Below are positions 1 to 9,102 of a stretch of DNA of 64,000 nucleotides, piece by piece (within the stretch, counting starts at the first letter, position 1; each line of letters starts with the position of its first letter). The position numbers and the translations under genes are program-made. The notes under the pieces were generated by a model that was given only the letters and a program-made list of their open reading frames with translations, did no database searches and was not told the DNA's origin. The DNA comes from an uncultured bacterium. Its GTDB lineage: Bacteria > Desulfobacterota > Desulfovibrionia > Desulfovibrionales > Desulfovibrionaceae. The stretch is from contig CAJMLK010000007.1 in NCBI GenBank assembly GCA_905214305.1, positions 1-64,000 of the forward strand, read 5' to 3'.

Positions 1-1
1 A

Positions 2-460
2 AGCCGAATTGCCAGTATTTATGGTGAGCGCGATCCTGAAAAGGCCGAAAAGTTTCTACGTGGCAGCCTTGAGGCAAAGGGCAAACGCCTTGGCCGTGAA
101 GATCTGGCACTGTTCAACCAGCTTGGCATCAGCCTGCGCAGGCAGGGCCGCTGGCAGGACGCCATCACGGAATACAAGCGCGCCATCAAGATCGCGCCGG
201 ATGATCCCACGCTCTATTATAATGTAGGGATGGCTTTTGCCGAGGGCGCCGATTTTATCCAGGCCAAGGCAAACCTTGTAAAGGCTCTGGATCTGGAACC
301 GGATATGGTCAAAAGCAGCGCCTCCATTGCCTGCAACTTTGGCGCGGTCTTTCTCCAGTCGGGCGACCGTGACCGATCGGTACAGTTTTTTCAGTTGGCT
401 CTCGCCCTCAAGCCTGGCATGAAGCTCGCCCTTCAAGGTTTGGAACGCGCAAGAAAATAG
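2..460 (+). CDS. TPR-repeat protein, C-terminal part (5' truncated by window)
   Basis: Open from the first bases in frame 2 to a TAG at 458-460, so only the last 152 residues are visible. They contain at least three tetratricopeptide-like helical pairs: a unit around FNQLGISLRRQGRW, one around YYNVGMAFAEGADF, and one around NFGAVFLQSGDRDRSVQFF with the typical large-small-large residue pattern and closing Pro (ALKPG). TPR units mediate protein-protein contacts, so a scaffold or regulatory role is likely, but the defining N-terminal domain lies outside the window. The gene ends 370 bases before secA and is followed by a separate secA promoter, so co-transcription is not required. Confidence 0.75.
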   Translation, partial: SRIASIYGERDPEKAEKFLRGSLEAKGKRLGREDLALFNQLGISLRRQGRWQDAITEYKRAIKIAPDDPTLYYNVGMAFAEGADFIQAKANLVKALDLEPDMVKSSASIACNFGAVFLQSGDRDRSVQFFQLALALKPGMKLALQGLERARK

Positions 461-544
461 CTCCGGAGGGTATCTGCCACACCGGGATGGCGCACTTGCA
501 CCGCCTGCATACGCTCTGACCAATAATATTTTTGCCGCGTCACA

Positions 545-573
545 TTGCCAACCTTAATATTATGTCTTATTTT
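545..573 (+). promoter_or_regulatory. putative sigma-70 promoter of secA
   Basis: A -35 box TTGCCA (5 of 6 to consensus) at 545-550 and a -10 box TATTTT (4 of 6) at 568-573 are separated by exactly 17 bases. They lie in the AT-richer part of the 370-base gap before secA. The start point would be near 580, leaving a leader of about 250 bases. Read from the sequence only. Confidence 0.45.
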
Positions 574-790
574 TAAGAGATGCCGTAAATTGTCCAATTG
601 GGTAAAGCGCGGCGTAATCAGCGCATTCGCAGCGCACCCAAGGCTGGTGTTTGCGCTGCACAAGCAGTCGCACCGTGCTAGACAGGCAAGAGCTAAAATG
701 TTTGTCTGCACGGCGTGGATATTGAAAAATCCGCACCGCGATCGCTTTTCCGTTACGAACATTGACAGCAAAGATACCTCGGCGGCAAGC

Positions 791-814
791 GAGCATTTCA
801 AAGTGAAAATGCTC
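791..814 (+). repeat. GAGCA-type palindromic repeat immediately before the secA RBS
   Basis: A near-perfect inverted repeat, GAGCATTTCA..TGAAAATGCTC, followed at once by TAG and the secA ribosome binding site AAGGAG (819-824). It is one copy of the intergenic repeat module seen more than ten times in this window. Here the predicted hairpin ends only a few bases upstream of the Shine-Dalgarno. Confidence 0.8.
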
Positions 815-829
815 TAGTAAGGAGACTTC

Positions 830-3403
830 ATGTTTGGTTTTCTTTTCAAAAAAATCTTCGGCAGCACCAACGACCGCTACTTGCGCAAGCTCCGCCCAAT
901 GGTGCAGCGCATCAACGCGTTCGAGCCTGAAATGCAGCAGTTGGCCGATGCGGACTTTCCTGTACGTATAGCGCAATATCGGCAGGAGGTACAAGACGGC
1001 ACAAGAACTCTGGACGCCCTGCTGCCCGAAGTTTTTGCACTGGTGCGCGAGGCCTCAAGCCGCAGACTGGGCATGCGCCATTATGACGTGCAGCTCATTG
1101 GCGGCATGGTGCTGCACAAGGGCAAAATTGCTGAAATGAAGACCGGTGAAGGAAAAACCATTGTAGCTACCCTGCCTGTGGTGCTTAACGCCCTGTCTGG
1201 CAAGGGCGTGCATGTGGTCACGGTTAACGACTACCTCGCCAAGCGCGACTCGGCCTGGATGGGCCAGCTGTACGAATTTCTGGGCCTGTCCACTGGCGTT
1301 ATTGTGCACGGCCTTGATGACGAAGAACGCAAAGCCGAATACGCCAAGGATATTACCTACGGCACCAACAACGAGTTTGGCTTCGACTACCTGCGCGACA
1401 ACATGGTCACCTACAAGGAGCGCATGGTGCAGCGGGATCTGAATTTTGCCATTGTGGACGAAGTGGACTCAATCCTCATTGACGAAGCCAGAACGCCGCT
1501 CATCATTTCCGGCGCTTCCGATGAATCCGTGGGCATGTACCGAGCGGTGGACGACATTGTTTGCCAGCTCACGGCCGAGCATTACACCCTTGACGAAAAA
1601 GCCCGTACCGCCATGCTTACCGATGAAGGTGTTGCCCGGTGCGAAGAACTGCTCAAGGTTGACAACCTTTTTGACCCGGCCAACATCACCGCCCAACACC
1701 ATGTGATGCAGTCGCTCAAGGCGCATCTGGTTTTCAAGCGCGATGTCGACTATATTGTTCAAGAAGATCAGGTGATTATTGTTGACGAGTTCACTGGCCG
1801 CCTTATGGCTGGCCGCCGCTATTCAGATGGCCTGCATCAGGCGCTGGAAGCCAAGGAAGGCGTCACCATCGCCGCCGAAAACCAGACCCTCGCTTCCATT
1901 ACCTTCCAGAACTATTTTCGCCTGTACGACAAACTCTCGGGCATGACCGGCACAGCCGACACGGAAGCCGTGGAATTTCACCAGATATACAATCTGGAAG
2001 TCATCTCCATCCCGCCCAACCGGCCCATGCAGCGCAAGGACTACCCCGACCTCATCTACCGCAGCCGTCAGGAAAAGTTCGACGCCATCGTTGAGGCCAT
2101 CACCGAGCTGCATAAAAACCGCCAGCCTGTTCTTGTGGGCACGATTTCCATCGAAACGTCCGAAATGCTTTCGCACCGCCTGAGCAAGCTTGGCGTTCCC
2201 CACAACGTGCTCAATGCCAAACAGCATGAAAAAGAAGCGGAAATCGTGGCTCAGGCCGGTCAGCCCGGCAAGGTCACCATTGCCACCAACATGGCCGGGC
2301 GCGGTACGGACATTGTGCTCGGCGAAGGCGTTGTGGATCTGGGCGGCCTGCATATTCTGGGCACAGAACGCCACGAAAGCCGTCGCATCGACAACCAGTT
2401 GCGCGGTCGCTCCGGGCGTCAGGGCGACCCCGGTTCTTCACGCTTCTACCTGTCGCTTGAAGACGACCTCATGCGCCTTTTCGGTTCTGACCGCATCAAG
2501 GGCCTTATGGAAAAGCTGGGCCTGCGCGATGGCGAAGCCATTGAAAACGCCATGGTCACCCGCGCCGTGGAAGGCGCGCAAAAGCGCGTGGAAGCCCATC
2601 ACTTTGAAATCCGCAAGACCCTGCTGGACTATGACAACGTCATGAACCAGCAGCGCGAGGTCATCTACGCCCTGCGCCGTGAAATCATGGTCGAGGAAGA
2701 CCTTGACCCGGTGATGGACGAGTTCATGAACGACGTGCTCGATGACGTATACAGCACGCTGGACGGCGTGCCTGTGGACGATCACAACGGCTTGCGCGAA
2801 GCCGCTTTCGCCCGCCTGCGCGATGTTTTCAACCTCGATCGCGTGCTGCCTGAAAATGCCCCCCTGCCCGAACGCGAAGAGTGCGAGCCCCTCGTGCGCA
2901 AGGTGCTGGAAGAGCTGCGCTCCGAAACCGGCGAAAGCTACCGCGACATCCAGCGCTACTTTATGCTTGAAGAGCTTGACCGCTGCTGGAAAGAGCACCT
3001 GCGCAACATGGATGCCCTGCGCGACGGCATCGGCCTGCGCGGTTACGGCCAGCGTGATCCCAAGCTGGAGTACAAGCGCGAAGGCTTTGAAATGTTTCAG
3101 GCCATGCTGTTCCAGATTCGTGAAAACGTGTTCCGTGCCCTCTGCCGTGTGCGTCTCGCCCCGGCGGAAACCGCTCCCGTGGAAGCCATCGAGATTGCGC
3201 CGGAAAGCGAAGAGCCTCAGGGTCAGCCTCTGGCGCGCGAGTACCGGCATAAGGAAGATCAGGGCAAGCTCTCCTATTCCGGCGGCGGCGATGAAGAGTC
3301 GCGCAACACACCGGCAAAGGCCGCACCCCGCATCGGCCGGAATGATCCCTGCCCCTGCGGAAGCGGCAGGAAATATAAGAAGTGTTGCGGCGCGGATAAA
3401 TAA
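830..3403 (+). CDS. secA: preprotein translocase ATPase SecA
   Basis: ATP-driven motor of the Sec pathway that pushes unfolded preproteins through SecYEG at the inner membrane. At 857 residues it has the normal family length. Visible features are the Walker A segment MKTGEGKT (residues about 103-110), the DEAD-type Walker B IVDEVDSILIDEARTP (about 207-222), the PPNRP segment, the helicase motif NMAGRGTDI, the QLRGRSGRQGD motif, and a C-terminal zinc-binding CPCGSGRKYKKCC (last 16 residues) that contacts SecB and lipid. The ATG follows AAGGAG by five bases. The gene is monocistronic, with a promoter at 545-573 and a strong terminator at 3617-3654. Confidence 0.98.
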   Translation: MFGFLFKKIFGSTNDRYLRKLRPMVQRINAFEPEMQQLADADFPVRIAQYRQEVQDGTRTLDALLPEVFALVREASSRRLGMRHYDVQLIGGMVLHKGKIAEMKTGEGKTIVATLPVVLNALSGKGVHVVTVNDYLAKRDSAWMGQLYEFLGLSTGVIVHGLDDEERKAEYAKDITYGTNNEFGFDYLRDNMVTYKERMVQRDLNFAIVDEVDSILIDEARTPLIISGASDESVGMYRAVDDIVCQLTAEHYTLDEKARTAMLTDEGVARCEELLKVDNLFDPANITAQHHVMQSLKAHLVFKRDVDYIVQEDQVIIVDEFTGRLMAGRRYSDGLHQALEAKEGVTIAAENQTLASITFQNYFRLYDKLSGMTGTADTEAVEFHQIYNLEVISIPPNRPMQRKDYPDLIYRSRQEKFDAIVEAITELHKNRQPVLVGTISIETSEMLSHRLSKLGVPHNVLNAKQHEKEAEIVAQAGQPGKVTIATNMAGRGTDIVLGEGVVDLGGLHILGTERHESRRIDNQLRGRSGRQGDPGSSRFYLSLEDDLMRLFGSDRIKGLMEKLGLRDGEAIENAMVTRAVEGAQKRVEAHHFEIRKTLLDYDNVMNQQREVIYALRREIMVEEDLDPVMDEFMNDVLDDVYSTLDGVPVDDHNGLREAAFARLRDVFNLDRVLPENAPLPEREECEPLVRKVLEELRSETGESYRDIQRYFMLEELDRCWKEHLRNMDALRDGIGLRGYGQRDPKLEYKREGFEMFQAMLFQIRENVFRALCRVRLAPAETAPVEAIEIAPESEEPQGQPLAREYRHKEDQGKLSYSGGGDEESRNTPAKAAPRIGRNDPCPCGSGRKYKKCCGADK

Positions 3404-3616
3404 GCTGACAAATACTATGAATGGCCTGAGCGCGCGGGTGCGTGCTCAGGCTGCAAGCCCTGCCCCTTTCAGGCGTGGGGCGAATGCATGCCGGACAAGC
3501 CTGCCACAGGAGTGGCTACTGCGAGTCGCGTCACCGGCCGATTGCTCTGGCGGATGCGGAAGCAGAGGTCCCGGAAGCATCGGGAACGGATATTCTCAGT
3601 ACAAAAATGCTCTAAA

Positions 3617-3654
3617 AAAGAGCGGTTCCCCGCAAGAGGAACCGCTCTTTTCTA
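3617..3654 (+). terminator. intrinsic terminator after secA
   Basis: A 13-bp perfect stem, AAAGAGCGGTTCC (3617-3629) against GGAACCGCTCTTT (3638-3650), with an 8-base loop and a T-rich tail. The A-rich left flank means it could also work on the minus strand. It lies 214 bases after the secA stop. Confidence 0.9.
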
Positions 3655-3674
3655 TCTCATGCCCGCTGCCCCGG

Positions 3675-3813
3675 CTAGAGCAGTTTCACTTTTAAATTGT
3701 TCTGACGGCTGCGTGAGCAGACGTTCGCTACGGAGGCGTAAGCGCAGTTTATCTGCGCGGTTAAACGCCGAAGTGAGCGTGCCTTAAACTTTGAGAAAGT
3801 TAAGCTGCTCTAG
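3675..3813 (+). repeat. type A intergenic repeat, CTAG-bounded (139 bp)
   Basis: Begins CTAGAGCAG and ends CTGCTCTAG, giving inverted ends. The left end is a GAGCA palindrome (3678-3702). The middle carries GTGAGCAGACGTTCGCTACG and GTAAGCGCAGTTTATCTGCG, and the right end is a shortened AACTTTGAGAAAGTT hairpin. The interior matches 55952-56103 almost base for base and 54321-54447 in reverse. It lies between the convergent ends of secA and the FadL-type gene. Confidence 0.85.
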
Positions 3814-3845
3814 GAAGCAGCGGGACATTTCAAACCATCATGGTT

Positions 3846-5138
3846 TTAAAATGAATACCTCACAGAAAACATGTAGATATTGGCCTGCACATTTTCTGAA
3901 TGCCCGCCCTTGATCTTGCTGACCGGGGAACGGATACCGGAAGTTTCGGTCTGATCATAATCCACAGGGTTGATCCACAAATGCGCGTAGGTCAGGTCAA
4001 CGGTCCAGTTTTCCCACGCAAAGCCCGTGCCCAGGCTCATCATGGTACGCCCGTTGGTGGGCATCATATAATCGCTGTAGCTTTCGTTGACCACCGGGGT
4101 TTCATAGGCGAAACCCGCGCGCAGGGCCCACCAGTCCAGAGGCTTGTATTCCACACTGGCGTTGAAGTTCCAGCCGTCGCGCCATTCCTTGTTGTTGATG
4201 GCGGAATAGTCGTCGCCCATATTGATATTCAGCGCATTATAGGTCGACCAGCGCGTAAAGACCGAGCCGACTTCAAAGCTCAGATTGTCCAATGGCTTGT
4301 AGGCAATGCCCAGTGCGATGGAGTCGGGAAGCTGCAAGGTGGCGTTGGCGTCACGGTCGCGCGCTTGCGGGCCGTGCATTTTGCCTGTGGCGATAAGGCC
4401 GTTCACTCCCTCGTAGCCAAAGTCCACATCGCCGAAGAGATTGAGCGTGACCTGACTTTTGTAGGACAGGCCCATTGACCACTGGTCATTGAAGCGCATG
4501 TGCATGCCAAGATGCGCACCCACGCCCCAGCCGCTGCCTTCCAGCTGCAGATCATTGTCAAACATTACAGCAGGATCCGCAGGGTTTACGGTAGGAATCT
4601 TGTTGCCCATATATACGTGGGCGTACAATGCTTCCACCCCTACGGAAAGGGAGAGCATGTCATTGACCTTGTAGGCCAGACTGGGCACAAACGACACGGT
4701 CTGCATGCCGATGTCATACATGTTGTACCGGCCGACCCACTGGCTGTTAAAGGAATTGCCGAGGCCGAAACGGCTGAAGGAGGCAAAACCGAGCCACACA
4801 TTGTCGTTCAGCTGGTGGCTCACAAAGCCGTGCGGGGCCAGCCACACATTGGGCTTGGTAGAGGTGTGCTTTTCCACGCCGGTGGTCATGTCGGCCACAA
4901 TGGTTCCCATGGGGGCAATAAAGGCCAGCCCGCCCATAACGTGGGTTCCGGGAACCTGAGTTATGCCTGCGGCATTATAGGCCAGCGTAGACACATCATC
5001 CGCACGGCCCACCAGACCGCCTGAAAGAGCTACCCCACGGGCGCTCCATTCATTAAGGGCAAAGCCTTCAGACCGGGCGTCGGGCGAACAGCAAAGAGCC
5101 AGAGCCAGCACCAACGCCAGTACACGAAAAAATTTCAT
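3846..5138 (-). CDS. OmpP1/FadL/TodX-family outer membrane transport protein
   Basis: A 430-residue outer membrane beta-barrel of the FadL family, whose members take up hydrophobic compounds such as long-chain fatty acids and aromatics. A 20-residue hydrophobic signal (FFRVLALVLALALCC) is followed by the family's N-terminal plug sequence with GFALNEWSARGVALSGG and STLAYNAAGI, which corresponds to the conserved NPAG-like region. Alternating beta-strand patterns and a C-terminal aromatic ending (VRYSF) suit a BamA-assembled porin. The ATG at 5138 was chosen because GGAGGAG lies just upstream and the signal peptide starts there; an in-frame extension upstream is basic and not signal-like. Substrate unknown. 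Confidence 0.9.
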   Translation of the reverse strand: MKFFRVLALVLALALCCSPDARSEGFALNEWSARGVALSGGLVGRADDVSTLAYNAAGITQVPGTHVMGGLAFIAPMGTIVADMTTGVEKHTSTKPNVWLAPHGFVSHQLNDNVWLGFASFSRFGLGNSFNSQWVGRYNMYDIGMQTVSFVPSLAYKVNDMLSLSVGVEALYAHVYMGNKIPTVNPADPAVMFDNDLQLEGSGWGVGAHLGMHMRFNDQWSMGLSYKSQVTLNLFGDVDFGYEGVNGLIATGKMHGPQARDRDANATLQLPDSIALGIAYKPLDNLSFEVGSVFTRWSTYNALNINMGDDYSAINNKEWRDGWNFNASVEYKPLDWWALRAGFAYETPVVNESYSDYMMPTNGRTMMSLGTGFAWENWTVDLTYAHLWINPVDYDQTETSGIRSPVSKIKGGHSENVQANIYMFSVRYSF

Positions 5139-5172
5139 TACTCCTCCAGAAAACCGCAGTCGGCGCAGCCGT

Positions 5173-5188
5173 GTCCTGCACGCAGGAC
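5173..5188. promoter_or_regulatory. 16-bp palindrome in the FadL-type gene leader
   Basis: GTCCTGC-AC-GCAGGAC is a perfect inverted repeat 35 bases upstream of the start codon at 5138. It could be an operator or a leader hairpin. No regulator can be assigned from sequence. Confidence 0.35.
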
Positions 5189-5329
5189 GCAAGCTATCCG
5201 AACCGTCACGCAACGGCCTGAAACGCCGCCCCCCCAAAGGGCCAGTCTGCATTAAAAAATTTGCCGCCCTTGCCCCTCAGAAAGAGAAGCGGCGGCGCCC
5301 CACAGCCAGCAAAAAAATGCAACTGCCAT

Positions 5330-7816
5330 TCACAACATATTTACAGGATCAAGGTCAAGAAAAAGTCGTAGGTTTTTAGCGCATTTTTGCGAAAGAGCAA
5401 AAAAATACAGCGAGCGTATGGCCTGCCAGTCCTGCCCTTTCACAAGGCAGGCATAACGACGTCTGCCCCGCAGCAGGGCCAGCGGCGCCGGGGCAGGGCC
5501 CAGCAGTTGCAGGCCCAGTTCTGCCGAGCGGCTGCGCAAAGCTGCTGCCATATCGTCCAGGGCCGCAGGCCCCTCGCTTTCTTCCATGCCGTGAGAGAGG
5601 CGTATGAGGGCCAGACGCACAAACGGAGGATACTTGCGCAGGCGGCGGCGGGCCAGCTCGGCCGCATAAAACCCTTCATAGTCGGCTTCGCGCACGTACT
5701 GCCAGCAATAATGGCTCACGTCCCGCGTCTGTATGAGCACCTGCCCGGCCTTATCGCCCCGCCCCGCCCTGCCCGATGACTGCACCAAAAGCTGAAAAGT
5801 TCGCTCCGCTGCGCGATAGTCCGGCAGGTTCAGTCCCAGATCACCATCAGCCACCACAGCCAGGGTCACGTTGGGAAAATGGTGTCCCTTGGAGAGCATT
5901 TGCGTTCCCACAAGAATGGGAGACTCCTGACGGGCGAATGCGGCCAGAATTTCTTCCATACGGCCGGGGCGGCGGGTACTGTCCCTGTCCAGACGCAGCA
6001 CGGGCGCACCGGCCAAAACGCCCAGCCGCTCGGCCAGCCGTTCCGTGCCTTCGCCCATAGGCAGAAAATTCATCCCCTTGCATTCAGGGCACGGCGAAGG
6101 AAATGGCCGACTGTACCCGCAATAGTGGCAGACAAGCTTCTCGCGGCCCTTGTGGTAGGTAAGGCCAATCTCGCAGTGGGGGCAGCGCAGGGTACGCCCG
6201 CAGTCCAGACAATACATCAGCGGCGCATAGCCCCGCCGGTTGAGCAGCACCACGGCCTGCTCTCCCCTGCTGATTACCTCGCGCAAAACCTCTTCACTGC
6301 GGGGGGCCAGCAGCCCGGTCTCTGTGGCAGCCACCGGCGAAAGAGAGCTTATGTCCACAAGCTCTACCGGCGGCAAGTCGCGGCCGCCCACACGCCGGGG
6401 CAGACGCAGTACCGGCAGATGCCCGTTTTCTGCCGCGTGAAAGGTCTTGAGATCGGGCGTGGCCGATCCAAGAACCAGCAGTCCGTGAACCTGCGCCATA
6501 CGAAACCAGGCCACTTCCTTGGCCTGATAGGCCAGACTTTCATCCTGCTTGAAAGAACCGTCATGCTCTTCATCCAGCACGATGCAGCCCAGATGCGGCA
6601 CGGGCAAAAACAGGGCCGAGCGCGTGCCGACCACCAGACAGGGCTCGGTGCGGCCCGCCAGCTGCCTGTAGGTTTCTTCGCGCCGCGCCGGGGACTGATA
6701 GCCATGATGGAAAAAAAGCGGAACCTGAGGCAGAGCGCAGGCGGCGTCGCGCCGCAGCTTGTGGGCCAGTGCCACCTCGGGCGCAAGCAAAAGCATGCTC
6801 CGGCCCGACTCAAGGCAGGCTCGGGCCAGCTCCAGGTATACGGCGGTTTTGCCGCTGCCCGTCACGCCATACAACAGGCGCGAAGCAGCACGCTGGCTGG
6901 CGTGGGCGCTCTCAAGCGCGGCCTTCATGTCCGCCAGTGCGTTTACCTGATCATCGTTGAGCGTAAAAGGCGCGGGCGGCGGCGGTAAAAGGCTTTGCTC
7001 CACAGCCTCCGCCGGGTCTTCCGCATCCTGCTGCGTCAGGTTGACGTGACCGGCGGCCAGCAAGGATTGCAGGGGAACACCGACCCCCTGCCCCAGCGAA
7101 CGCACAAGATGGCGACGGCTCACGGCCCCGTGCTCGTGCAAAAAATCCAGAATTTCTATCTGCCGTGTGGCGGAAGGCCGCACAGGCCACGGCGGGTCCA
7201 CGCGAAGAACGCAAAACTCCTCGCTGGCGGCATCGGCCCCCGGCGGCAGCAACCGTGCCTGCCCCTGAGCAAGCGCCTGGGCAAGATGTTTCCGTGTGAC
7301 CTCGTCAGCCCCTCTAATACGGGCCAAAGGCCACGAGGCAGCACCTTTTTCGTGGAGCAGGCGCAGGCGCACGCGGGTAAGCCGCAGGCCCTGCGGCAGT
7401 ACGTGCCCCAGAATATGGCCGGGGCTGAGGGCCTGACGCAGCGCAAGGTCTTGTGCCAGAGCCAGAAGCTCGGGTGTGAGAACGGCTTTTTCTTCCAGCG
7501 GCCAGCAAACGCTTTTGCAGGCCACCCCCTTGGGCAGGTCAATGTGAGCGCTGGTCTCAAGCAGAATCCCGGCGCGCAGGGCGGCCTTGTCTCCTCTGCC
7601 CAGCGGCACGGCCACGCGCAGCCCCGGCTGCCAGAAATCCTGCGGAAATTCAGGCGGCAAGGCGTAGCTCAAGGTGGCATAGGGGGGACTCAGAAGAGCA
7701 ATGCTGGCATACATGTGGGGCAGAGTTAACCAATACGGCAGGGAAAGCAAGCGTCTGACCGGCGAGGACTGGCCGCCGAAGGCCGGAGCTGCCTGATTTG
7801 GGAGCAGATAAACCAT
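5330..7816 (-). CDS. priA: primosomal protein N' (replication restart helicase PriA)
   Basis: DNA helicase that recognises stalled forks and reloads the replisome. The helicase core shows Walker A GVTGSGKTAVY, Walker B VLDEEHDGSF and helicase motifs GSATPDLKT and VGTQMLSKGHHF. The zinc-binding insertion is complete, with four CxxC pairs from CLDCGRTLRCPHC to CHYCG and CPEC. From the ATG at 7816 it is 828 residues, longer than the roughly 730 of E. coli. The first 34 residues look unlike PriA, and the ATG at 7714 (start MYASIALLSPPY) is the more natural start, though neither has a clear Shine-Dalgarno. It ends TGA at 5330-5332 with no obvious terminator. Confidence 0.95.
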   Translation of the reverse strand: MVYLLPNQAAPAFGGQSSPVRRLLSLPYWLTLPHMYASIALLSPPYATLSYALPPEFPQDFWQPGLRVAVPLGRGDKAALRAGILLETSAHIDLPKGVACKSVCWPLEEKAVLTPELLALAQDLALRQALSPGHILGHVLPQGLRLTRVRLRLLHEKGAASWPLARIRGADEVTRKHLAQALAQGQARLLPPGADAASEEFCVLRVDPPWPVRPSATRQIEILDFLHEHGAVSRRHLVRSLGQGVGVPLQSLLAAGHVNLTQQDAEDPAEAVEQSLLPPPPAPFTLNDDQVNALADMKAALESAHASQRAASRLLYGVTGSGKTAVYLELARACLESGRSMLLLAPEVALAHKLRRDAACALPQVPLFFHHGYQSPARREETYRQLAGRTEPCLVVGTRSALFLPVPHLGCIVLDEEHDGSFKQDESLAYQAKEVAWFRMAQVHGLLVLGSATPDLKTFHAAENGHLPVLRLPRRVGGRDLPPVELVDISSLSPVAATETGLLAPRSEEVLREVISRGEQAVVLLNRRGYAPLMYCLDCGRTLRCPHCEIGLTYHKGREKLVCHYCGYSRPFPSPCPECKGMNFLPMGEGTERLAERLGVLAGAPVLRLDRDSTRRPGRMEEILAAFARQESPILVGTQMLSKGHHFPNVTLAVVADGDLGLNLPDYRAAERTFQLLVQSSGRAGRGDKAGQVLIQTRDVSHYCWQYVREADYEGFYAAELARRRLRKYPPFVRLALIRLSHGMEESEGPAALDDMAAALRSRSAELGLQLLGPAPAPLALLRGRRRYACLVKGQDWQAIRSLYFFALSQKCAKNLRLFLDLDPVNML

Positions 7817-7841
7817 GAGAACAGTATTCTCAAGGCTGATT

Positions 7842-7910
7842 TGCTCTGGTGGCCCGTTTCAGACCAGCCGCGCATGATACGCACGCAGTCTGAAACGGGC
7901 CACCAGAGCA
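7842..7910. repeat. 22-bp perfect inverted repeat, 25-base loop
   Basis: Left arm TGCTCTGGTGGCCCGTTTCA plus GA (7842-7863) pairs without mismatch with 7889-7910. No T-run follows on either strand, so it is not a typical terminator. The outer bases TGCTCT/AGAGCA match the ends of the window's GAGCA repeat family. The rest of the 348-base gap between priA and galU holds a degraded GAGCA palindrome (8030-8054) and a type C repeat (8118-8164). Confidence 0.8.
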
Positions 7911-8029
7911 GTTAACGTTTGCAATGCTCGCCTACGGCAGGCAAAAGCCTGCCTGTTCGCAATCCGTGACAAGAATTTTCAGAAAAATCCCTGCACGCAG
8001 ATAGTTCATTTCATTCGTAAACGGCTCCA

Positions 8030-8054
8030 GAGCTATTTCACCTTGAAAATGCTC
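8030..8054 (+). repeat. GAGCA palindrome module
   Basis: GAGCTATTTCACCTTGAAAATGCTC, an imperfect copy of the GAGCAnTTTCACTTTGAAAnTGCTC module, in the priA-galU gap. Confidence 0.7.
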
Positions 8055-8117
8055 TGCTGACGCGAAGGCGGCAGCCGCCACCAGGTGGCGTGGATTCTGG
8101 CGAAAACCACACTTTTT

Positions 8118-8164
8118 GCCAGAATAATGCGCTGAAACAGGGCGTGTTTCAAAAGCAAAAAGGC
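8118..8164. repeat. type C intergenic repeat downstream of galU
   Basis: The segment from CCAGAATAATGCGCTGAAAC through GTTTCAAAAGCAAAAAGGC is about 80% identical to 47020-47065. Its core is a hairpin, TGAAACA-GGGCG-TGTTTCA. It begins right after the galU stop (galU runs toward it), so it may act in the 3' end of the galU message. Confidence 0.65.
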
Positions 8165-9037
8165 CTAATGGAACTGCACAAAATTCTTGAGCAGGTTCAG
8201 CAGGTCATAACGCAATTCTTCGTCCTGAAGGGCAAAGTAGATATTTGCCGTCAGAAATTCTGCCCAGTCACCGGCATCAAAGCGCATGCCAGACATGCGC
8301 ACCGCCATCATGCCCCTGTCCTGGGCCATGGCCTGAAGCGCGTCGGTCAGCTGAATTTCGCCGCCGTGGCCGGGGGTCACCTTTTCAAGATAATCAAAAA
8401 TATCCGGCGTGAGCACATACCGGCCCACAATGGCCATGCGCGAGGGGGCCTTTTCACGGGCGGGTTTTTCCACCATGCTCTTGACCCGGAACACGCCGGG
8501 GGCAACTTCATCGCCTTCAATGATGCCGTAACGATCGACCTTTTCCCACGGCACATCCATCACGCCGATGACAGGCATTTTTTCAGCCATTGCCACATCA
8601 ATAAGCTGGGCAATGCCGGGCACGCCGCCAAACATCAGGTCATCGCCCACCATGACGGCAAAAGGATCGTCCCGCACAAGCTCGCGCGCGCACAATACGG
8701 CATGCCCCAGGCCAAGCTGCTTTTTCTGGCGCACGGACATGATATTGACCATTTCCGCCACCTTGCGCACTTCTTCCAGCTTGTCGAGCTTTCCGGCGCG
8801 CTCAAGCACAGCTTCCAGCTGCAGGTTATAGTCAAAGTGGTCTTCAATGACGCTTTTGTCGCGGTTGGTTACAAAGATGACATCCTGAATATTGGCTTTC
8901 TGGGCCTCTTCCACCACGTACTGAATGACCGGCTTGTTATAGATGGGCAGCATTTCCTTGGGTATATTCTTGGTCGCGGGCAGTGAACGCGTACCCCATC
9001 CGGCCACGGGAATAATAACCTTGCGAATATCCTTCAT
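8165..9037 (-). CDS. galU: UTP-glucose-1-phosphate uridylyltransferase
   Basis: Makes UDP-glucose from UTP and glucose-1-phosphate for surface polysaccharides. The 290 residues show the nucleotide-binding start IPVAGWGTRSLPATK, KEMLPIYNKPVIQYVVEEA, FVTNRDKSVIEDHFD, and the GHGGEIQLTDAL segment typical of bacterial GalU. The ATG at 9037 was chosen over an in-frame ATG four codons upstream because GGAGG sits five bases before it. It is the last gene of the minus-strand run cdaA-cdaR-glmM-galU, 65 bases after glmM. Confidence 0.96.
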   Translation of the reverse strand: MKDIRKVIIPVAGWGTRSLPATKNIPKEMLPIYNKPVIQYVVEEAQKANIQDVIFVTNRDKSVIEDHFDYNLQLEAVLERAGKLDKLEEVRKVAEMVNIMSVRQKKQLGLGHAVLCARELVRDDPFAVMVGDDLMFGGVPGIAQLIDVAMAEKMPVIGVMDVPWEKVDRYGIIEGDEVAPGVFRVKSMVEKPAREKAPSRMAIVGRYVLTPDIFDYLEKVTPGHGGEIQLTDALQAMAQDRGMMAVRMSGMRFDAGDWAEFLTANIYFALQDEELRYDLLNLLKNFVQFH

Positions 9038-9102
9038 GCTTGCCTCCACTGTTGCTTTGCTTGTCTGTATTCTCGTTCAAAAAACGGATGTCCGCAAGGA
9101 CG

